Shown: positions 18,017-27,729 of the stretch, piece by piece
How positions within the stretch are numbered: position 1 is the first letter of the stretch
How the letters are laid out: each line of letters opens with the position of its first letter
Translations under genes and position numbers: made by a program
The notes under the pieces: generated by a model
Databases searched by the model: none
The model's input: the letters and a program-made list of their open reading frames with translations, nothing else
What the model was told of the DNA's origin: nothing
Assembly: GCA_002390425.1 (NCBI GenBank)
Contig: DGPL01000010.1
Location: 8,598-72,597 of the forward strand
Direction of reading: 5' to 3'
Origin: Kordiimonadaceae bacterium UBA4441
Lineage (GTDB): Bacteria > Pseudomonadota > Alphaproteobacteria > Sphingomonadales > Emcibacteraceae
DNA length: 64,000 nucleotides

Positions 18017-18934
18017 ATGACTGAAAATAATCAATTACCGCTTCTTACCGATACCTGCCTTCCTTTTCAAATTGAAGGACAGGATATCAAAGGTCGAGTG
18101 GTGAGACTTGATCGGTCCGTCAATGAAATTTTAAAAAAGCATAACTATCCCGATCATATTAGTAAGCTTATGGGTGAAACGCTGGCCTTTACGGCCTTAA
18201 TTGGTTCATTAATGAAATATGACGGTATACTCACTACCCAAATGAAAGGCGATGGCCCATTTCGTGTTTTGGTCAGTGATTTTTATAAATCGGCAGAAAA
18301 TAAAATGATTGGTGATATTCGCGGCTATGCGTCTTTTAATGATGGCATCATTGAAGGTGACACCCTTGAAGATATGTTCGGCGATAAAGGATATCTCGCG
18401 ATTACCATCGATCAGGGCAAATTTATGGAGCGCTACCAAGGTATTGTAAAGCTTGAAGGTGAAACACTCACCAACGCCGCAGAAGAATATTTCAGAAGTT
18501 CAGAGCAACTCCCAACAAAAGTCATGTTGTCCTGTGAAAAGGATGAAAACGGCCACTGGCAAGCAGGCGCAATCATGATACAGCATTATGCCCGCAACAC
18601 CGAAGAAGAGCAGATAAGAGACCAAGATGAAACCGAAGATCATTGGAATACGGCTAGTGTATTACTGGGTAGTTTGAAACCAGAAGAACTACTTGATGAA
18701 AATCTAAGCCTTCAAAATTTATTGATACGCCTTTATCATGAAAGCGGTGTGCGCATTTTTGATCATACCTTAATTAAAGAAGGTTGCCGCTGTAGTCAGG
18801 AAAAGATAAGAGCCGCCCTCACCAGTATGGATCTTGAAGAATTAAACCAAATCGCCGAAGACGGCACCATCAATGTCACTTGTGATTTCTGCACTACGGT
18901 GCATAAATTTGAACTCAGCAAGCTGTTACACTAA
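18017..18934 (+). CDS. hslO: Redox-regulated chaperone Hsp33
   Basis: Hsp33 is a cytoplasmic holdase switched on by oxidation of a C-terminal zinc centre. The zinc ligands are visible as CRCS and, about 30 residues later, CDFC in NVTCDFCTTVHKF. The N-terminal domain has the typical GETLAFTALIGSLMKYDGILT and QMKGDGP blocks. The start at 18017 (MTENNQLP) follows GAGCAACCT; an ATG at 17996 inside argF would add 7 residues. The stop is 6 bases from the end of the convergent amidase gene. The argD-argF-hslO order is common in Alphaproteobacteria. Confidence 0.94.
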   Translation: MTENNQLPLLTDTCLPFQIEGQDIKGRVVRLDRSVNEILKKHNYPDHISKLMGETLAFTALIGSLMKYDGILTTQMKGDGPFRVLVSDFYKSAENKMIGDIRGYASFNDGIIEGDTLEDMFGDKGYLAITIDQGKFMERYQGIVKLEGETLTNAAEEYFRSSEQLPTKVMLSCEKDENGHWQAGAIMIQHYARNTEEEQIRDQDETEDHWNTASVLLGSLKPEELLDENLSLQNLLIRLYHESGVRIFDHTLIKEGCRCSQEKIRAALTSMDLEELNQIAEDGTINVTCDFCTTVHKFELSKLLH

Positions 18935-18940
18935 TCCATT

Positions 18941-20338
18941 CTATTCATACGCCATCGCAGGAAGCGGTTCGAAATTTGTAGTTTCATAGGCCCGCATTGC
19001 CCGCAGCACTCTAGCATCTTTCATTGTTGGCCCTACAATTTGCATTGAAATTGGAAGTCCATCATTACTTAATCCACACGGGACACTGCCCGCTGGGTGC
19101 CCCGTTAAATTAAAGGGGTAGGTAAACTGCGTCCAATCCGTCCAACGTTCATAGCCCTGACCATCCGGAAATTCTATACCCGCATCAAAGGCCGTTAGCG
19201 GTAATGTTGGTGTAACAATCAAATCATAATTTTCAAAAACTTCGTTTATAGCGACCTGATAATTTTCCCGTGCAGCACTGGCATCTTGATACTCACTAAG
19301 TGAATATTTTTCACCCTCATCTGCAATTTCAATTAACGCAGGTTCCACCATTTGACGTTGTTCTTCATTTAAGACACGAATTGCACGCGCAGCTCCCGAA
19401 TACCAATGCACACGGAAAATATCATCTGTATCTGGTAAATTTAAATCTGGCCGTTCAACGGTCGCTCCCATATCGCGAAAACTGTCAACGGCATCTGACA
19501 CACATTGTGCAATTTCAGAATCAATCGGGCCATCATTCATTTTTGGCAAATATGCAATCCTTAGTCCGCGAACTCCCCCTTCGATAATTTTGGTAAAATC
19601 TTCTGGGATATAAGGTTTTGAATAAGGGTCCCGAACATCAGGCATCGTCATAACATTTAACATTAATGCCACATCACCGACCGTACGCGCCATTGGCCCT
19701 GCATGTGACAGCGTTCCAAAAAGACTTAATGGGTAAGTCGGCACCCTTGCAAATGTTGGTTTAATACCCGGTATTCCAGTAAAACCACATGGCATTCGGA
19801 TAGAGCCACCACCATCGGTACCAATATGAAGTGCCCCCATACCAAGAGCCGCAGCAGCGGCCGCCCCGCCACTAGATCCTCCCGTTGTTTTCTCTAAATT
19901 CCACGGGTTTCTTGTGATACCGTTTCTTGCACTATCAGTGACCCCTTTCCACCCAAATTCCGGGGTTGTGGTTTTTCCGATTAGTACGGCGCCCTGCTCC
20001 CTGAGCCGTGCCACGGACGGGGCGTCTTCGCTTGATGGTTCATCTGTTGTGGTTTTTGATCCTCTTAAGGTTGGCCAACCCTTGGCGATCACGACATCTT
20101 TCACCGTTGTCGGAACCCCGTCAATCTGACCAATGGGTTTACCTTCTGCCCATCTCTCAGCTGATTGTTCGGCGGCTTTAAATGCCCCTTCCTTATCAAG
20201 CATAACAAAAGCATTTACCTTACCATCATGTCGATCTATGGCATCGAACACATCTTTAATAACATCAACTGGTGAAGTAGTTTTCTCTTGATACTTTTTA
20301 AGCAATTCCCCAGCACTTAATAAATGCAAATCTTTCAT
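18941..20338 (-). CDS. Amidase, amidase-signature family
   Basis: The ATG at 20338 is preceded by GGGAGGTATA and gives 465 residues; an upstream in-frame start at 20395 has no such site. The Ser-Ser-Lys triad of the family is visible: Lys in PTTVKDVVIAKGWPT, and the serines in the TTGGSSGGAAAAAALGMG and DGGGSIRMPCGFTG blocks. No signal peptide is present, so it is cytoplasmic. These enzymes hydrolyse carboxylic or aryl amides; the physiological substrate cannot be told. It is not GatA, because no gatC or gatB adjoins it and the family match is to stand-alone amidases. Its stop nearly touches that of hslO. Confidence 0.9.
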   Translation of the reverse strand: MKDLHLLSAGELLKKYQEKTTSPVDVIKDVFDAIDRHDGKVNAFVMLDKEGAFKAAEQSAERWAEGKPIGQIDGVPTTVKDVVIAKGWPTLRGSKTTTDEPSSEDAPSVARLREQGAVLIGKTTTPEFGWKGVTDSARNGITRNPWNLEKTTGGSSGGAAAAAALGMGALHIGTDGGGSIRMPCGFTGIPGIKPTFARVPTYPLSLFGTLSHAGPMARTVGDVALMLNVMTMPDVRDPYSKPYIPEDFTKIIEGGVRGLRIAYLPKMNDGPIDSEIAQCVSDAVDSFRDMGATVERPDLNLPDTDDIFRVHWYSGAARAIRVLNEEQRQMVEPALIEIADEGEKYSLSEYQDASAARENYQVAINEVFENYDLIVTPTLPLTAFDAGIEFPDGQGYERWTDWTQFTYPFNLTGHPAGSVPCGLSNDGLPISMQIVGPTMKDARVLRAMRAYETTNFEPLPAMAYE

Positions 20339-20435
20339 TATACCTCCCATATACTCTCTCTTTATCCAAATTATCAGGGATTGCTTATTCGTCAAGCAAC
20401 AATTTTACATGTAATATAATATTACCTCTAAAAAA

Positions 20436-20461
20436 AAGGAGGCACAAACGAAGGCCTCCTT
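20436..20461 (-). terminator. Terminator of the TonB-receptor pseudogene
   Basis: AAGGAGGC and GCCTCCTT form a perfect 8-bp stem with a 10-base loop. On the minus strand it is followed by a run of at least six Ts, 28 bases past the receptor stop codon. Confidence 0.85.
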
Positions 20462-20488
20462 AAATTAATAAAAGTTCTATTAAACTGA

Positions 20489-22876
20489 TTAGAAATCAAA
20501 TGTCAGATTTCCCATCACTTGACGACCAACACCAATGAAGTATGCACCTGGCGTACCACCACCGAGATACCGTTTATCAGTTAGGTTATTGACGTTCAGA
20601 CTTACTTTCATATTGCTTAAACCAGTAGCGTTGTTCATTTCAACATCAAAACCGACCCACATATCAACTGTCGTATAGGACGGCAAACGATCCGTGTTTG
20701 TAAAATCACCCCAGCGTTTACCCACATGTTTCGCCGAAACACCACCAAATATTCCGTCTTTTTGATAACTTACTGTTCCAACCAATTGAAATTCAGGTGA
20801 AAGCGCAACGGTATTGCCTTTTGTGATATTACTTACGGTATCAGTATATTCTGAATCATTTAATGTAAGCGCAGAATAAATATTCCAGTAATCAAACACA
20901 TCCGCAGAAACGCTTGCCTCAATACCTTTTGATTCAATACCACCAACGTTTAGGAAAACAGTGTCACCTTCTTCAAGGTAGTCCACACCTGATATTCCAT
21001 CGCCCAGCGCAATTCCTGTAATACGGTTATCAAATTTAATGTAATATCCGGTCAAGGAAAGACGAATGTCATCCGTTCTATATCTAAAGCCATCATCAAA
21101 ATTATCTGCATTTTCCGGCTCTAAGTCCTCAAATGATTGTCTAATGTCCGCATTAGGTGAGCTAGCGTTGCTTGCTGAATCTTCAACCACACTATCTTTT
21201 ACGGCTGCAAAGTTTTGTGCAAATCCTGCAAAAAATTCTAACTCATCTGTCGCATTATAAAGAATTCCCGCGCTAAACAATAAATCAGAATCCGTTTCTT
21301 TCAAAAATGGATCTTGAATACCTAGATTATCAGTTCTTTCAATATCAACTAAAAACTTTCGGATACCTGCATTTATGACAAAATCTTCTAATTCAAGGGT
21401 GTTTTCCGCGTACATCATGATCGTATCAGTGATAAAGTTACGGTCATATTGGCGCCAATAAGCATTATGATCAAATTCATGAGAACTTCTTGGATCAATA
21501 ATGCGGTGCCAATCACAGCTTTCATCACGGTCCGCGCGATCCTACCAAAGACCAGCTGCGATGGTATTGAAATCTTCAATTTCATATGAACCATTGGCCG
21601 TTAAACCATAACGTTGTTTGTTATAATGTGTATGACGATATGATCCTGCAGGGTTAGCACCGGCTTCATAACAAGCCGGATTATCTGCGGCACCGCCGCC
21701 GCCATAAGTAAATGTGAGGCGTGCCGTGCATCCTTCCGTTGGTGATAAGGCATTGCCAGCGGCATCCTCGAATGAATGTGTTCCAGAAAAAAACCACCAA
21801 AAATAGTATTCGGGCCAACATCATGATCACGAACACCAGCGGGCATTGTCGTTGTTCCACTCGTCACATCAACGATATATTGCGGTACCCAATCACCGCG
21901 CCCATTTTGACTATGGAAATAAGGAGTTATTTCCGCATTCAAATTCTCACCTTAATATGCCGCACGAAGATAGGCAAAATAATTTGTTCTTAATGTTGAC
22001 CAAGATGGGCGATAAGCCTGGTCGACATATGGAATACCAGTAATTGTATCCGTTAAACGGTCCCAATTCGGGTTTTCTTCAAATTGTGCCAAACTTATAC
22101 GTTGAAAGTTATCCTCATGGGCATCATCCCATGAAAAGCGTCCTGTGATTGTCCAGTCTTCGAGTTCAGTGACAAATTTTGCGGCAATATGATCGCGGTC
22201 ACTAAATCCAGCATTCCCAATCCATGAATCCAGTGATTGTCGTGAATAACTTAAATATGCCGATGTGCTATCCGTTATATTGCCCGTGTCATAGCGCATA
22301 TAAAAACGACGTGCGTTATTATCACCTAAACTAATACCGGAACGAAGTCGTGTTTCCTCATAAGGGTTATTGGTAACAAAATTAATCGTACCACCAAGTG
22401 CTTCGTGTGACGGTGATGAAATATCGGACGTCCCTTGTGATACTTCTGCACGCCCAGATTTTCAAAATCAATATAACGATTTGCTTTTGACCCACCACCG
22501 TAATTTGAATTACCGTTTGGAAGGCCGTCAATCGTCATACCGATTTGCTGCTCGCTTAAGCCGACATTAAATCCGCGCATACTAATGGTTGTTGACCAAT
22601 CATAACATTATCTGTCGAGTTATTCGCATAAATTGCAGGACGCCCAACCACGACAACAACTTCAGGATCATTAGTATCTATCTCGGCGCTATCTTGCCCC
22701 GCGCCCGCTGCTGCCGTCGTAATTTCAACTGCTTGTGGTATTTTTTCTTCTGCTTCTTCTGCATATGCTGAACAAGCCGACATTATCATAACACCTGCTA
22801 TTGCAGATGTTCCAAGAAGTACACGCCATAACATATTTGCGTGATCATCTTGTTTATTTTTTAGTGTAGAATTCAT
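20489..22876 (-). pseudogene. TonB-dependent outer-membrane receptor, inactivated
   Basis: The remnant spans about 2.4 kb. The start (22876, AAGGAA upstream) encodes a signal region ending SACSAYAEE, followed by a plug domain (ISMRGFNVGLSEQQIGMTIDG, SPSHEALGGTINFVTNN), barrel strands and a C-terminal NLTFDF ending in Phe. The reading frame is broken at least five times: frameshifts near 22590, 22455 and 21775, a TAA at 21952-21954 and a TAG at 21543-21545. Joining the frames across these points restores continuous receptor sequence, so this is decay and not misassignment. The longest intact piece (20489-21418) is the last part of the barrel. The lost ligand is unknown. Confidence 0.9.
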
Positions 22877-23149
22877 TATATATTCCTTGTTTTCTGTAAT
22901 AGTGAGACTCAACTCTCCCCATCAGGAGCAGCAGGAATATGACGATCATTTGTGGCAGTGAGCTGACTGATTATTGACAATTTCAATAACTTTTTTTGAA
23001 GGAAATGCGGCGAATTTTTGACTCATTCATATCAATTTATTTAATCTTTTATGAATAATTTCTGACACATTATTTGATTAAATATATGCATGGTATTTGA
23101 CATTTTCTTTTATTTATTTTCTACTCAAGAAAATCTCTGGAAGAACATC

Positions 23150-23893
23150 ATGAAAAAAATTTTATTCGCTATTCTATTGACCGCTATAATGGCGCCGCTT
23201 GCTCATGCGCAAAATCCATTTGCAGAACCAAAAAATCTAAAAGTACTCCCTGAAACAATTAAGGGCTATCAATTGCGACAAATAATGCGCCGCTTTTCTT
23301 TTGCGCTTGGTGAAAGGTGCACATACTGCCATGATCGGGTCGAAGACGAAAATGGCGCCCGCATGGTTTGGGATACGGATAATAATGATAATAAACGCGT
23401 GACGCGTGAAATGATCAAACTGGTAGGACACGTAAGACAGGTAACCGCGAACCTATATCCAGATAATCCTGACCATAAACCAACCGCATTCGTATGTACA
23501 TCATGCCACCGCGGCCAAGCAAACCCGTTTTTAATTGAAGAAATAATGAATAATGAAATAGCCGAAGGGGGAACCACGGCCGCCAAAAATAAATACCTTG
23601 AATTAAAAGAAGAATATTACGGCAGTCACACCTATGATTTCACAGGGTTTACCCTTGCTGAATATGCAAACCGTTTAGTAAACGAAGGTAAAAACGATAA
23701 TGCCGTTGAAATGGCAAAATTCGGCACTGAGCAATTCCCGAATGAAGCATATGCCCATACTATTCTTGGTAATGCCCATATGAATAATGGCAATACGGCA
23801 GATGCAATTAAAGCATACGAAGCATCCCTTGCTATAAATCCAGATCAAAATGGCGTAATAAGTGCACTTGAAGCTGCTAAAAAAGCGATGTAG
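23150..23893 (+). CDS. Secreted diheme c-type cytochrome with TPR-like C-terminus
   Basis: The ATG at 23150 follows GGAAG and gives 247 residues beginning with a signal peptide (MKKILFAILLTAIMAPLAHAQ). Two heme-attachment motifs are present, CTYCH near residue 64 and CTSCH near 122. The NPFAEPKNLKVLPE start and RRFSFALGERCTYCHDR block resemble the cytochrome subunit family related to photosynthetic reaction-centre cytochromes, which also occurs in non-phototrophs. The last 80 residues hold two TPR-like helices (AYAHTILGNAHMNNGNTADAIKAYEASL in parts). It is a periplasmic electron carrier or oxidoreductase partner. The next gene, 21 bases on, is a Tat-exported TIM-barrel protein, suggesting a joint role. 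Confidence 0.82.
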   Translation: MKKILFAILLTAIMAPLAHAQNPFAEPKNLKVLPETIKGYQLRQIMRRFSFALGERCTYCHDRVEDENGARMVWDTDNNDNKRVTREMIKLVGHVRQVTANLYPDNPDHKPTAFVCTSCHRGQANPFLIEEIMNNEIAEGGTTAAKNKYLELKEEYYGSHTYDFTGFTLAEYANRLVNEGKNDNAVEMAKFGTEQFPNEAYAHTILGNAHMNNGNTADAIKAYEASLAINPDQNGVISALEAAKKAM

Positions 23894-23913
23894 AAAAATA
23901 AAAAGGAAAACTT

Positions 23914-24858
23914 ATGAATAATTTTAATCGACGTAAATTCTTAAGCCTAACAGCAGCAACAGGGCTTTCTGCTGGTGTGGGCTCACTGGTCAGTTCTGCT
24001 TATGCACAAATGAATATGTCATCCCCCAAAATATCATTGGCACAATGGTCACTGCATAGGGCATATGGTGATAACACATTAGATCCGAAAAAATTCGCAT
24101 CCGATACGAAACAAATGTTTGACCTAAACGCCGTTGAATATGTTGCTGATTTTTATACAGAGCAGAAAACCAATTCAGGCTATTGGAAAGAAATGAAAAC
24201 GATTGCTTCCGATCAAGGTGTCAAAAATTTACTTATCATGGTTGATGGTGAAGGTGAGCTTGGTAGTTCATCCGATCAGGATCGCAATATGGCCATCAAC
24301 AATCATCGCCCATGGATCGACGCCGCCCGCGAAATGGGATGCCATTCCATAAGGGTCAATGCATTCGGTAAAGGAACCGATACCCAAATTAAAAATGCGC
24401 TTGTTGACGGATTAGGTAAGCTCACAGAATTCGGAACTGAGGCTGGCGTTAATATACTCATTGAAAATCATGGACTTCAATCATCAAACGCGGCCTTTAT
24501 CGTTGATGTCATCAAAGAAGTGGATAGCCCCTATATCGGTACGTTGCCTGATTTCGGCAATTGGTGCCTAAGTGAAGAATGGGGCGGTACTGCCAACAAT
24601 TCTTGTCCTTATATTTATGATCCATATCGCGGTGTTGCCGAATATTTACCCTATGCAAAAGGGGTAAGCGCAAAAGCATATGCATTTGATAACATGGGCA
24701 ATGAAATGCAACTCGATTACGCAAAAATGTTAAAAATCGTCAAAGAAGCTGGCTTTAACGGCTATATCGGCATTGAATATGAAGGCGAGCATTTAAGTGA
24801 ACCCGACGGCATCAAAGCTACAAAAATGCTGATCGAAAAAGCATGGAATAGTGTTTAA
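23914..24858 (+). CDS. Tat-exported sugar phosphate isomerase/epimerase-like TIM-barrel protein
   Basis: The 314-residue protein starts with a twin-arginine signal (NFNRRKFLSLTAATGLSAG, cleaved near SSAYAQ). The rest is a xylose-isomerase-like TIM barrel: ISLAQWSLHRAYGDNTL at the start, VNILIENHGLQS, GTLPDFGNWCL and IGIEYEGEHLSEPDG, which provide the usual Glu/Asp/His metal ligands. Tat export implies folding with its metal cofactor before transport. It forms an operon with the diheme cytochrome upstream. A role in oxidative or isomerising sugar or polyol metabolism in the periplasm is inferred; the substrate is not known. Confidence 0.85.
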   Translation: MNNFNRRKFLSLTAATGLSAGVGSLVSSAYAQMNMSSPKISLAQWSLHRAYGDNTLDPKKFASDTKQMFDLNAVEYVADFYTEQKTNSGYWKEMKTIASDQGVKNLLIMVDGEGELGSSSDQDRNMAINNHRPWIDAAREMGCHSIRVNAFGKGTDTQIKNALVDGLGKLTEFGTEAGVNILIENHGLQSSNAAFIVDVIKEVDSPYIGTLPDFGNWCLSEEWGGTANNSCPYIYDPYRGVAEYLPYAKGVSAKAYAFDNMGNEMQLDYAKMLKIVKEAGFNGYIGIEYEGEHLSEPDGIKATKMLIEKAWNSV

Positions 24859-25028
24859 AATATATCCGCGAGTTTAATGATAAAAAAATTTGCATTAACT
24901 TTCAGCAGAAAAATTAAATGACTGCTTTCGACCCAAAGCGGACGTTGGTATTTCTCTTTATTAATTTCTCGCGCTTAAGTAAAGTAAGGAGGTATAAATT
25001 CAGGGGACAAAATATTTTCAATATACCA

Positions 25029-25265
25029 ATGCATATCAGTCGAATTATTGCAGGTGTTTATCTGGTTTTTCTCATTGTGTATTTTGGTGACAAGTACACC
25101 GAGTATAGCTTTTTCAATATTTCTCAGTTACTTGACTACAAATTACTATTGCTTCCTACCTTTTTGGTAATGTTATTAATGCCTTCTATCCGACATAGCT
25201 CGGCTATGCTATGTTCACCGCGCAAGCCTTCAAGTACAATACGTATCTTTTCTTCTGAACCATAG
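25029..25265 (+). pseudogene. Small membrane-protein ORF whose 3' end is replaced by the IS remnant
   Basis: From the ATG at 25029 the frame encodes two hydrophobic segments (IIAGVYLVFLIVYFG and LLLLPTFLVMLLM) separated by a polar loop. After about residue 51 the frame runs into sequence that is antisense to the transposase fragment, so the natural C-terminus has been lost. The ribosome site is poor; an AGGAGG sits about 40 bases upstream. No family was recognised. It may be a gene cut by the IS insertion, or chance hydrophobic frame in AT-rich DNA. Confidence 0.25.
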
Positions 25266-25432
25266 TTCTTACGGGTTGCACGGCGTATATCTTTAACCGT
25301 CTTCTCCGCGCTTCCAGTTCTATTTGATTTGTTAGAGTGTTTACGTGTCATCTTCGTTCCTTCGTCATTACGATGAAACAAAAACACTCTCTTATGCAAT
25401 ACCCTTAATTAGTCCAACTTGGGCTGACGGGA
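25178..25432 (-). mobile_element. IS3-family insertion sequence remnant (5' end and truncated orfA)
   Basis: From an ATG at 25351 (AAGGAACG upstream) the minus strand encodes the N-terminus of an IS3-group OrfA transposase: TRKHSNKSNRTGSAEKTV, RRATRKNYGSEEKIRIVL and EGLRGEHSIAELCRIEGI. Homology stops abruptly at the last motif (about 25178), where the rest of the helix-turn-helix and the whole of orfB should follow. The segment at about 25400-25432 (TGTATCCCGTCAGCCCAAG on the minus strand) looks like the terminal inverted repeat of such an element. The opposite end is missing. It is a dead remnant left by deletion or recombination. Confidence 0.8.
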
Positions 25433-25533
25433 TACAGTTCGAAGAAGATGTATAGAAAATATGCCTTTTTCAAGGCATGGTCTTATTTTCTTTCTTACTG
25501 AATGTTCAATTTTTCCATATATATCACACTCAT

Positions 25534-25638
25534 ACTTATCAACTTTTTAGGTTTCTTTAAGCCATGGCATCATCGCACGTAGGTTTACGCCTGATGCGCG
25601 GCACCTTAGTAGTGTGAGGATTTTAGAGTAATCTGAGC
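25534..25638 (-). repeat. Degenerate second copy of the 3' end of ilvC
   Basis: The 105 bases align in the same orientation with 30213-30330 of the intact ilvC gene. By my count 54 of the first 58 positions and 36 of the next 47 are identical, with one 13-base gap (30271-30283 absent here). The shared core includes TTTCTTTAAGCCATGGCATC and TGATGCGCGGC. It corresponds to the last codons of ilvC except the final few. Many differences are G-to-A or C-to-T, as expected in drifting noncoding DNA. Similarity ends sharply on both sides. The rest of the 24859-25798 gap shows only this, the IS remnant and AT-rich sequence. Confidence 0.88.
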
Positions 25639-25798
25639 CTTTCCATGCCGATTTTATTGAATGATTTGGGTGATTAAAAAATAAAGCATGGACTATTACT
25701 GATTGAGGTCTACTATCATACTCAACAAAATGTGCTTTTTCACATCTCTAAGTTCTTTTTCGATTTAGATCATCATTTTTATCTTGCTAGGAAATATT

Positions 25799-27358
25799 AT
25801 GAATATCACTCCTTTTCGCTATCTATTGCTCTGCTTTATTTTGCTATTTTTATATTCCTGCGGTGTTAATGACGATAAAGAGCCGGAATTTTCAGGTAAA
25901 TCATTGCTGATTAAAAATGCGTTTATATATAATGGTACCGGCGAAAAAAGGATCTTTGCGGATGTGAGAATTGAAGGAGATTTGATTAAGCAAATTGGCA
26001 GTCTCGATGCCAATGAAAATGACATAATTTGGGATGCGAATGGTTTAGCACTTGCACCGGGCTTTATTGACCCGCACAGTCACCATGATACAAAATTGAT
26101 GAAAAAACGGGCGCCCGAAAGCGCCCTCGCACAAGGCATTACAACCATTGTCAGTGGTTTGGATGGTGGGGCCTCAACATTTGGTGACCCTTTTATATCA
26201 ATCGAACATAATTTTTCAGTTTTTGAAAAAACACCGGCTGCGATAAATTTGGCTTATTTTGCGCCACATGATACCTACCGTGAAATTGTAATGGGGGATG
26301 ATTTTAAACGATCGGCCACGTTGGATGAACTTGATCAAATGATAACGATGTTACGCCGCGATATGGAAGCGGGGGCACTGGGCTTATCAACAGGGCTTGA
26401 ATATGAACCGTCATTATATTCAAATATCCTGGAAGTTATCGAGCTCGCTAAAGTAGCGGCGGAATATGATGGTAAATATTCAAGCCATATCAGAAGCGAA
26501 GACATCAAAGTTATAGAGGCCATCGACGAAGTCATTACCATTGCGAGGGAGGCCGATATTCCCGCCAATATAAGCCATATAAAACTTGCTATGTATGAAT
26601 TGCATGGTGACGCACCATTGGTCATTGAAAAACTGAATAATGCCCGCGAAGCAGGTTTAAACATTACGGCGGATATATATCCCTATGACGGCTGGAAAGC
26701 CCCCATGGCCATCTTAATGCCTTCGCGAAATTATGAGGACCGCGAAGCGGCTGAATATGCTTTAAACTCAATCGCATCCCCCTCTAGCATTACAATTACC
26801 GATTATGAGGGTGAACCCACATATACCGGTAAAACATTAGAAGAGCTTGCATTAGAAAAGAATATAGACCCGGTGGACTTAATGATGGAACTGCTGCAAC
26901 GCGCGGAACGTGACGATCTTTATGAACGCGTTATTGGCCGCAACATTGGCGAAGCGGACATTGAAACATTTATGAAATGGCCCTTCACAGCCATCACGAC
27001 TGATGGAGGCATTGATGACAGCCACCCACGAGGACAAGGGGCCTTTGCCCGTGTATTCACGCGATATGTCAGAGAAAACAAAGTAATTTCATTAAGTGAA
27101 GCCATTAGAAAAATGACAAGTTTACCCGCAGGCAATCTAGGAATTACGGACCGCGGATTAATTAAAAAGGGCTATGCGGCAGACTTGGTTCTTTTTGATC
27201 CCTCTATAATTCGGGACAATGCCACATTTGAAAATTCACTAAAATATTCAAGTGGCATTTCTGCTGTGTGGGTCAATGGGGTACTTGTCTGGAATAATGA
27301 AACCGCAACCGAGGCAAGACCAGGGCAAATTATCCGTCGGCAAAAAATAAACAATTAG
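25799..27358 (+). CDS. N-acyl-D-amino-acid deacylase (D-aminoacylase) lipoprotein
   Basis: The ATG at 25799 follows AGGAAA and gives 519 residues. The N-terminus is a lipoprotein signal with lipobox LYSC. The body is an amidohydrolase-superfamily D-aminoacylase: metal motif PGFIDPHSHHD, the SGLDGG block, GALGLSTGLEYEP, the SSHIRSED lysine/His region, NISHIKLA, and TTDGG with the late catalytic Asp, then SLPAGNLGITDRGLIKKGYAADLVLFDP in parts. These enzymes release D-amino acids from N-acyl-D-amino acids. As a lipoprotein it acts in the envelope. It is the first intact gene of the segment between the two ilvC 3' copies. Confidence 0.9.
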   Translation: MNITPFRYLLLCFILLFLYSCGVNDDKEPEFSGKSLLIKNAFIYNGTGEKRIFADVRIEGDLIKQIGSLDANENDIIWDANGLALAPGFIDPHSHHDTKLMKKRAPESALAQGITTIVSGLDGGASTFGDPFISIEHNFSVFEKTPAAINLAYFAPHDTYREIVMGDDFKRSATLDELDQMITMLRRDMEAGALGLSTGLEYEPSLYSNILEVIELAKVAAEYDGKYSSHIRSEDIKVIEAIDEVITIAREADIPANISHIKLAMYELHGDAPLVIEKLNNAREAGLNITADIYPYDGWKAPMAILMPSRNYEDREAAEYALNSIASPSSITITDYEGEPTYTGKTLEELALEKNIDPVDLMMELLQRAERDDLYERVIGRNIGEADIETFMKWPFTAITTDGGIDDSHPRGQGAFARVFTRYVRENKVISLSEAIRKMTSLPAGNLGITDRGLIKKGYAADLVLFDPSIIRDNATFENSLKYSSGISAVWVNGVLVWNNETATEARPGQIIRRQKINN

Positions 27359-27460
27359 CAGCTCAAATGGTTATTCATGTGTCGTCACTTGTATTAAAGT
27401 AAGTTGCCCCCATATAAAGCATAGCTGCATATTCCTGTGGCTATTATGAAAGGCATTATC

Positions 27461-27595
27461 ATGTCCTACAAAGATCTCTTTAAAACAAAAATACCTCAAA
27501 GCAACGATAATACAGAAGATCAAAACAACGCTCCTAAATTAGTTGGTCCGTCAACACCTAAAGTTAAGCCTAAAGAAACCAAGAATAAAGATTAG
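27461..27595 (+). CDS. Small hydrophilic protein of 44 residues, unknown
   Basis: The frame MSYKDLFKTKIPQS...KETKNKD is polar and lysine-rich with several prolines, so it is probably disordered. GAAAGGCATTATC stands before the ATG; an in-frame ATG at 27446 would add five residues. A similar AAAGGCATT leader precedes the small gene at 29618. The 27359-27729 gap holds nothing else that I can see. No family was recognised; coding status is moderately likely from the leader and composition. Confidence 0.45.
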   Translation: MSYKDLFKTKIPQSNDNTEDQNNAPKLVGPSTPKVKPKETKNKD

Positions 27596-27729
27596 ATTTT
27601 ATCTATTTGCTGAAACTTCGATAGCAAATAGCACTCTGCAGCAACATCAATATTTAAAAATTCATTTGTCGTTCGATATAACTTTCACTGGTTGCATCGA
27701 GCGATGATTGGTGCGCAAAAGGTAAAAAT

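Noticed and set aside
24918..25028. Coding start at 24918 (MTAFDPKRTL...) leading into the hydrophobic ORF
   Set aside because: The TTTCGACCCAAAGCGGACGT segment looks like a dispersed noncoding motif often misread as protein; no ribosome site stands before it.
25534..25638. Attachment site of an active integrative element
   Set aside because: No integrase or recombinase gene lies between the two ilvC copies, so current mobility cannot be claimed; kept only as a hypothesis on origin.
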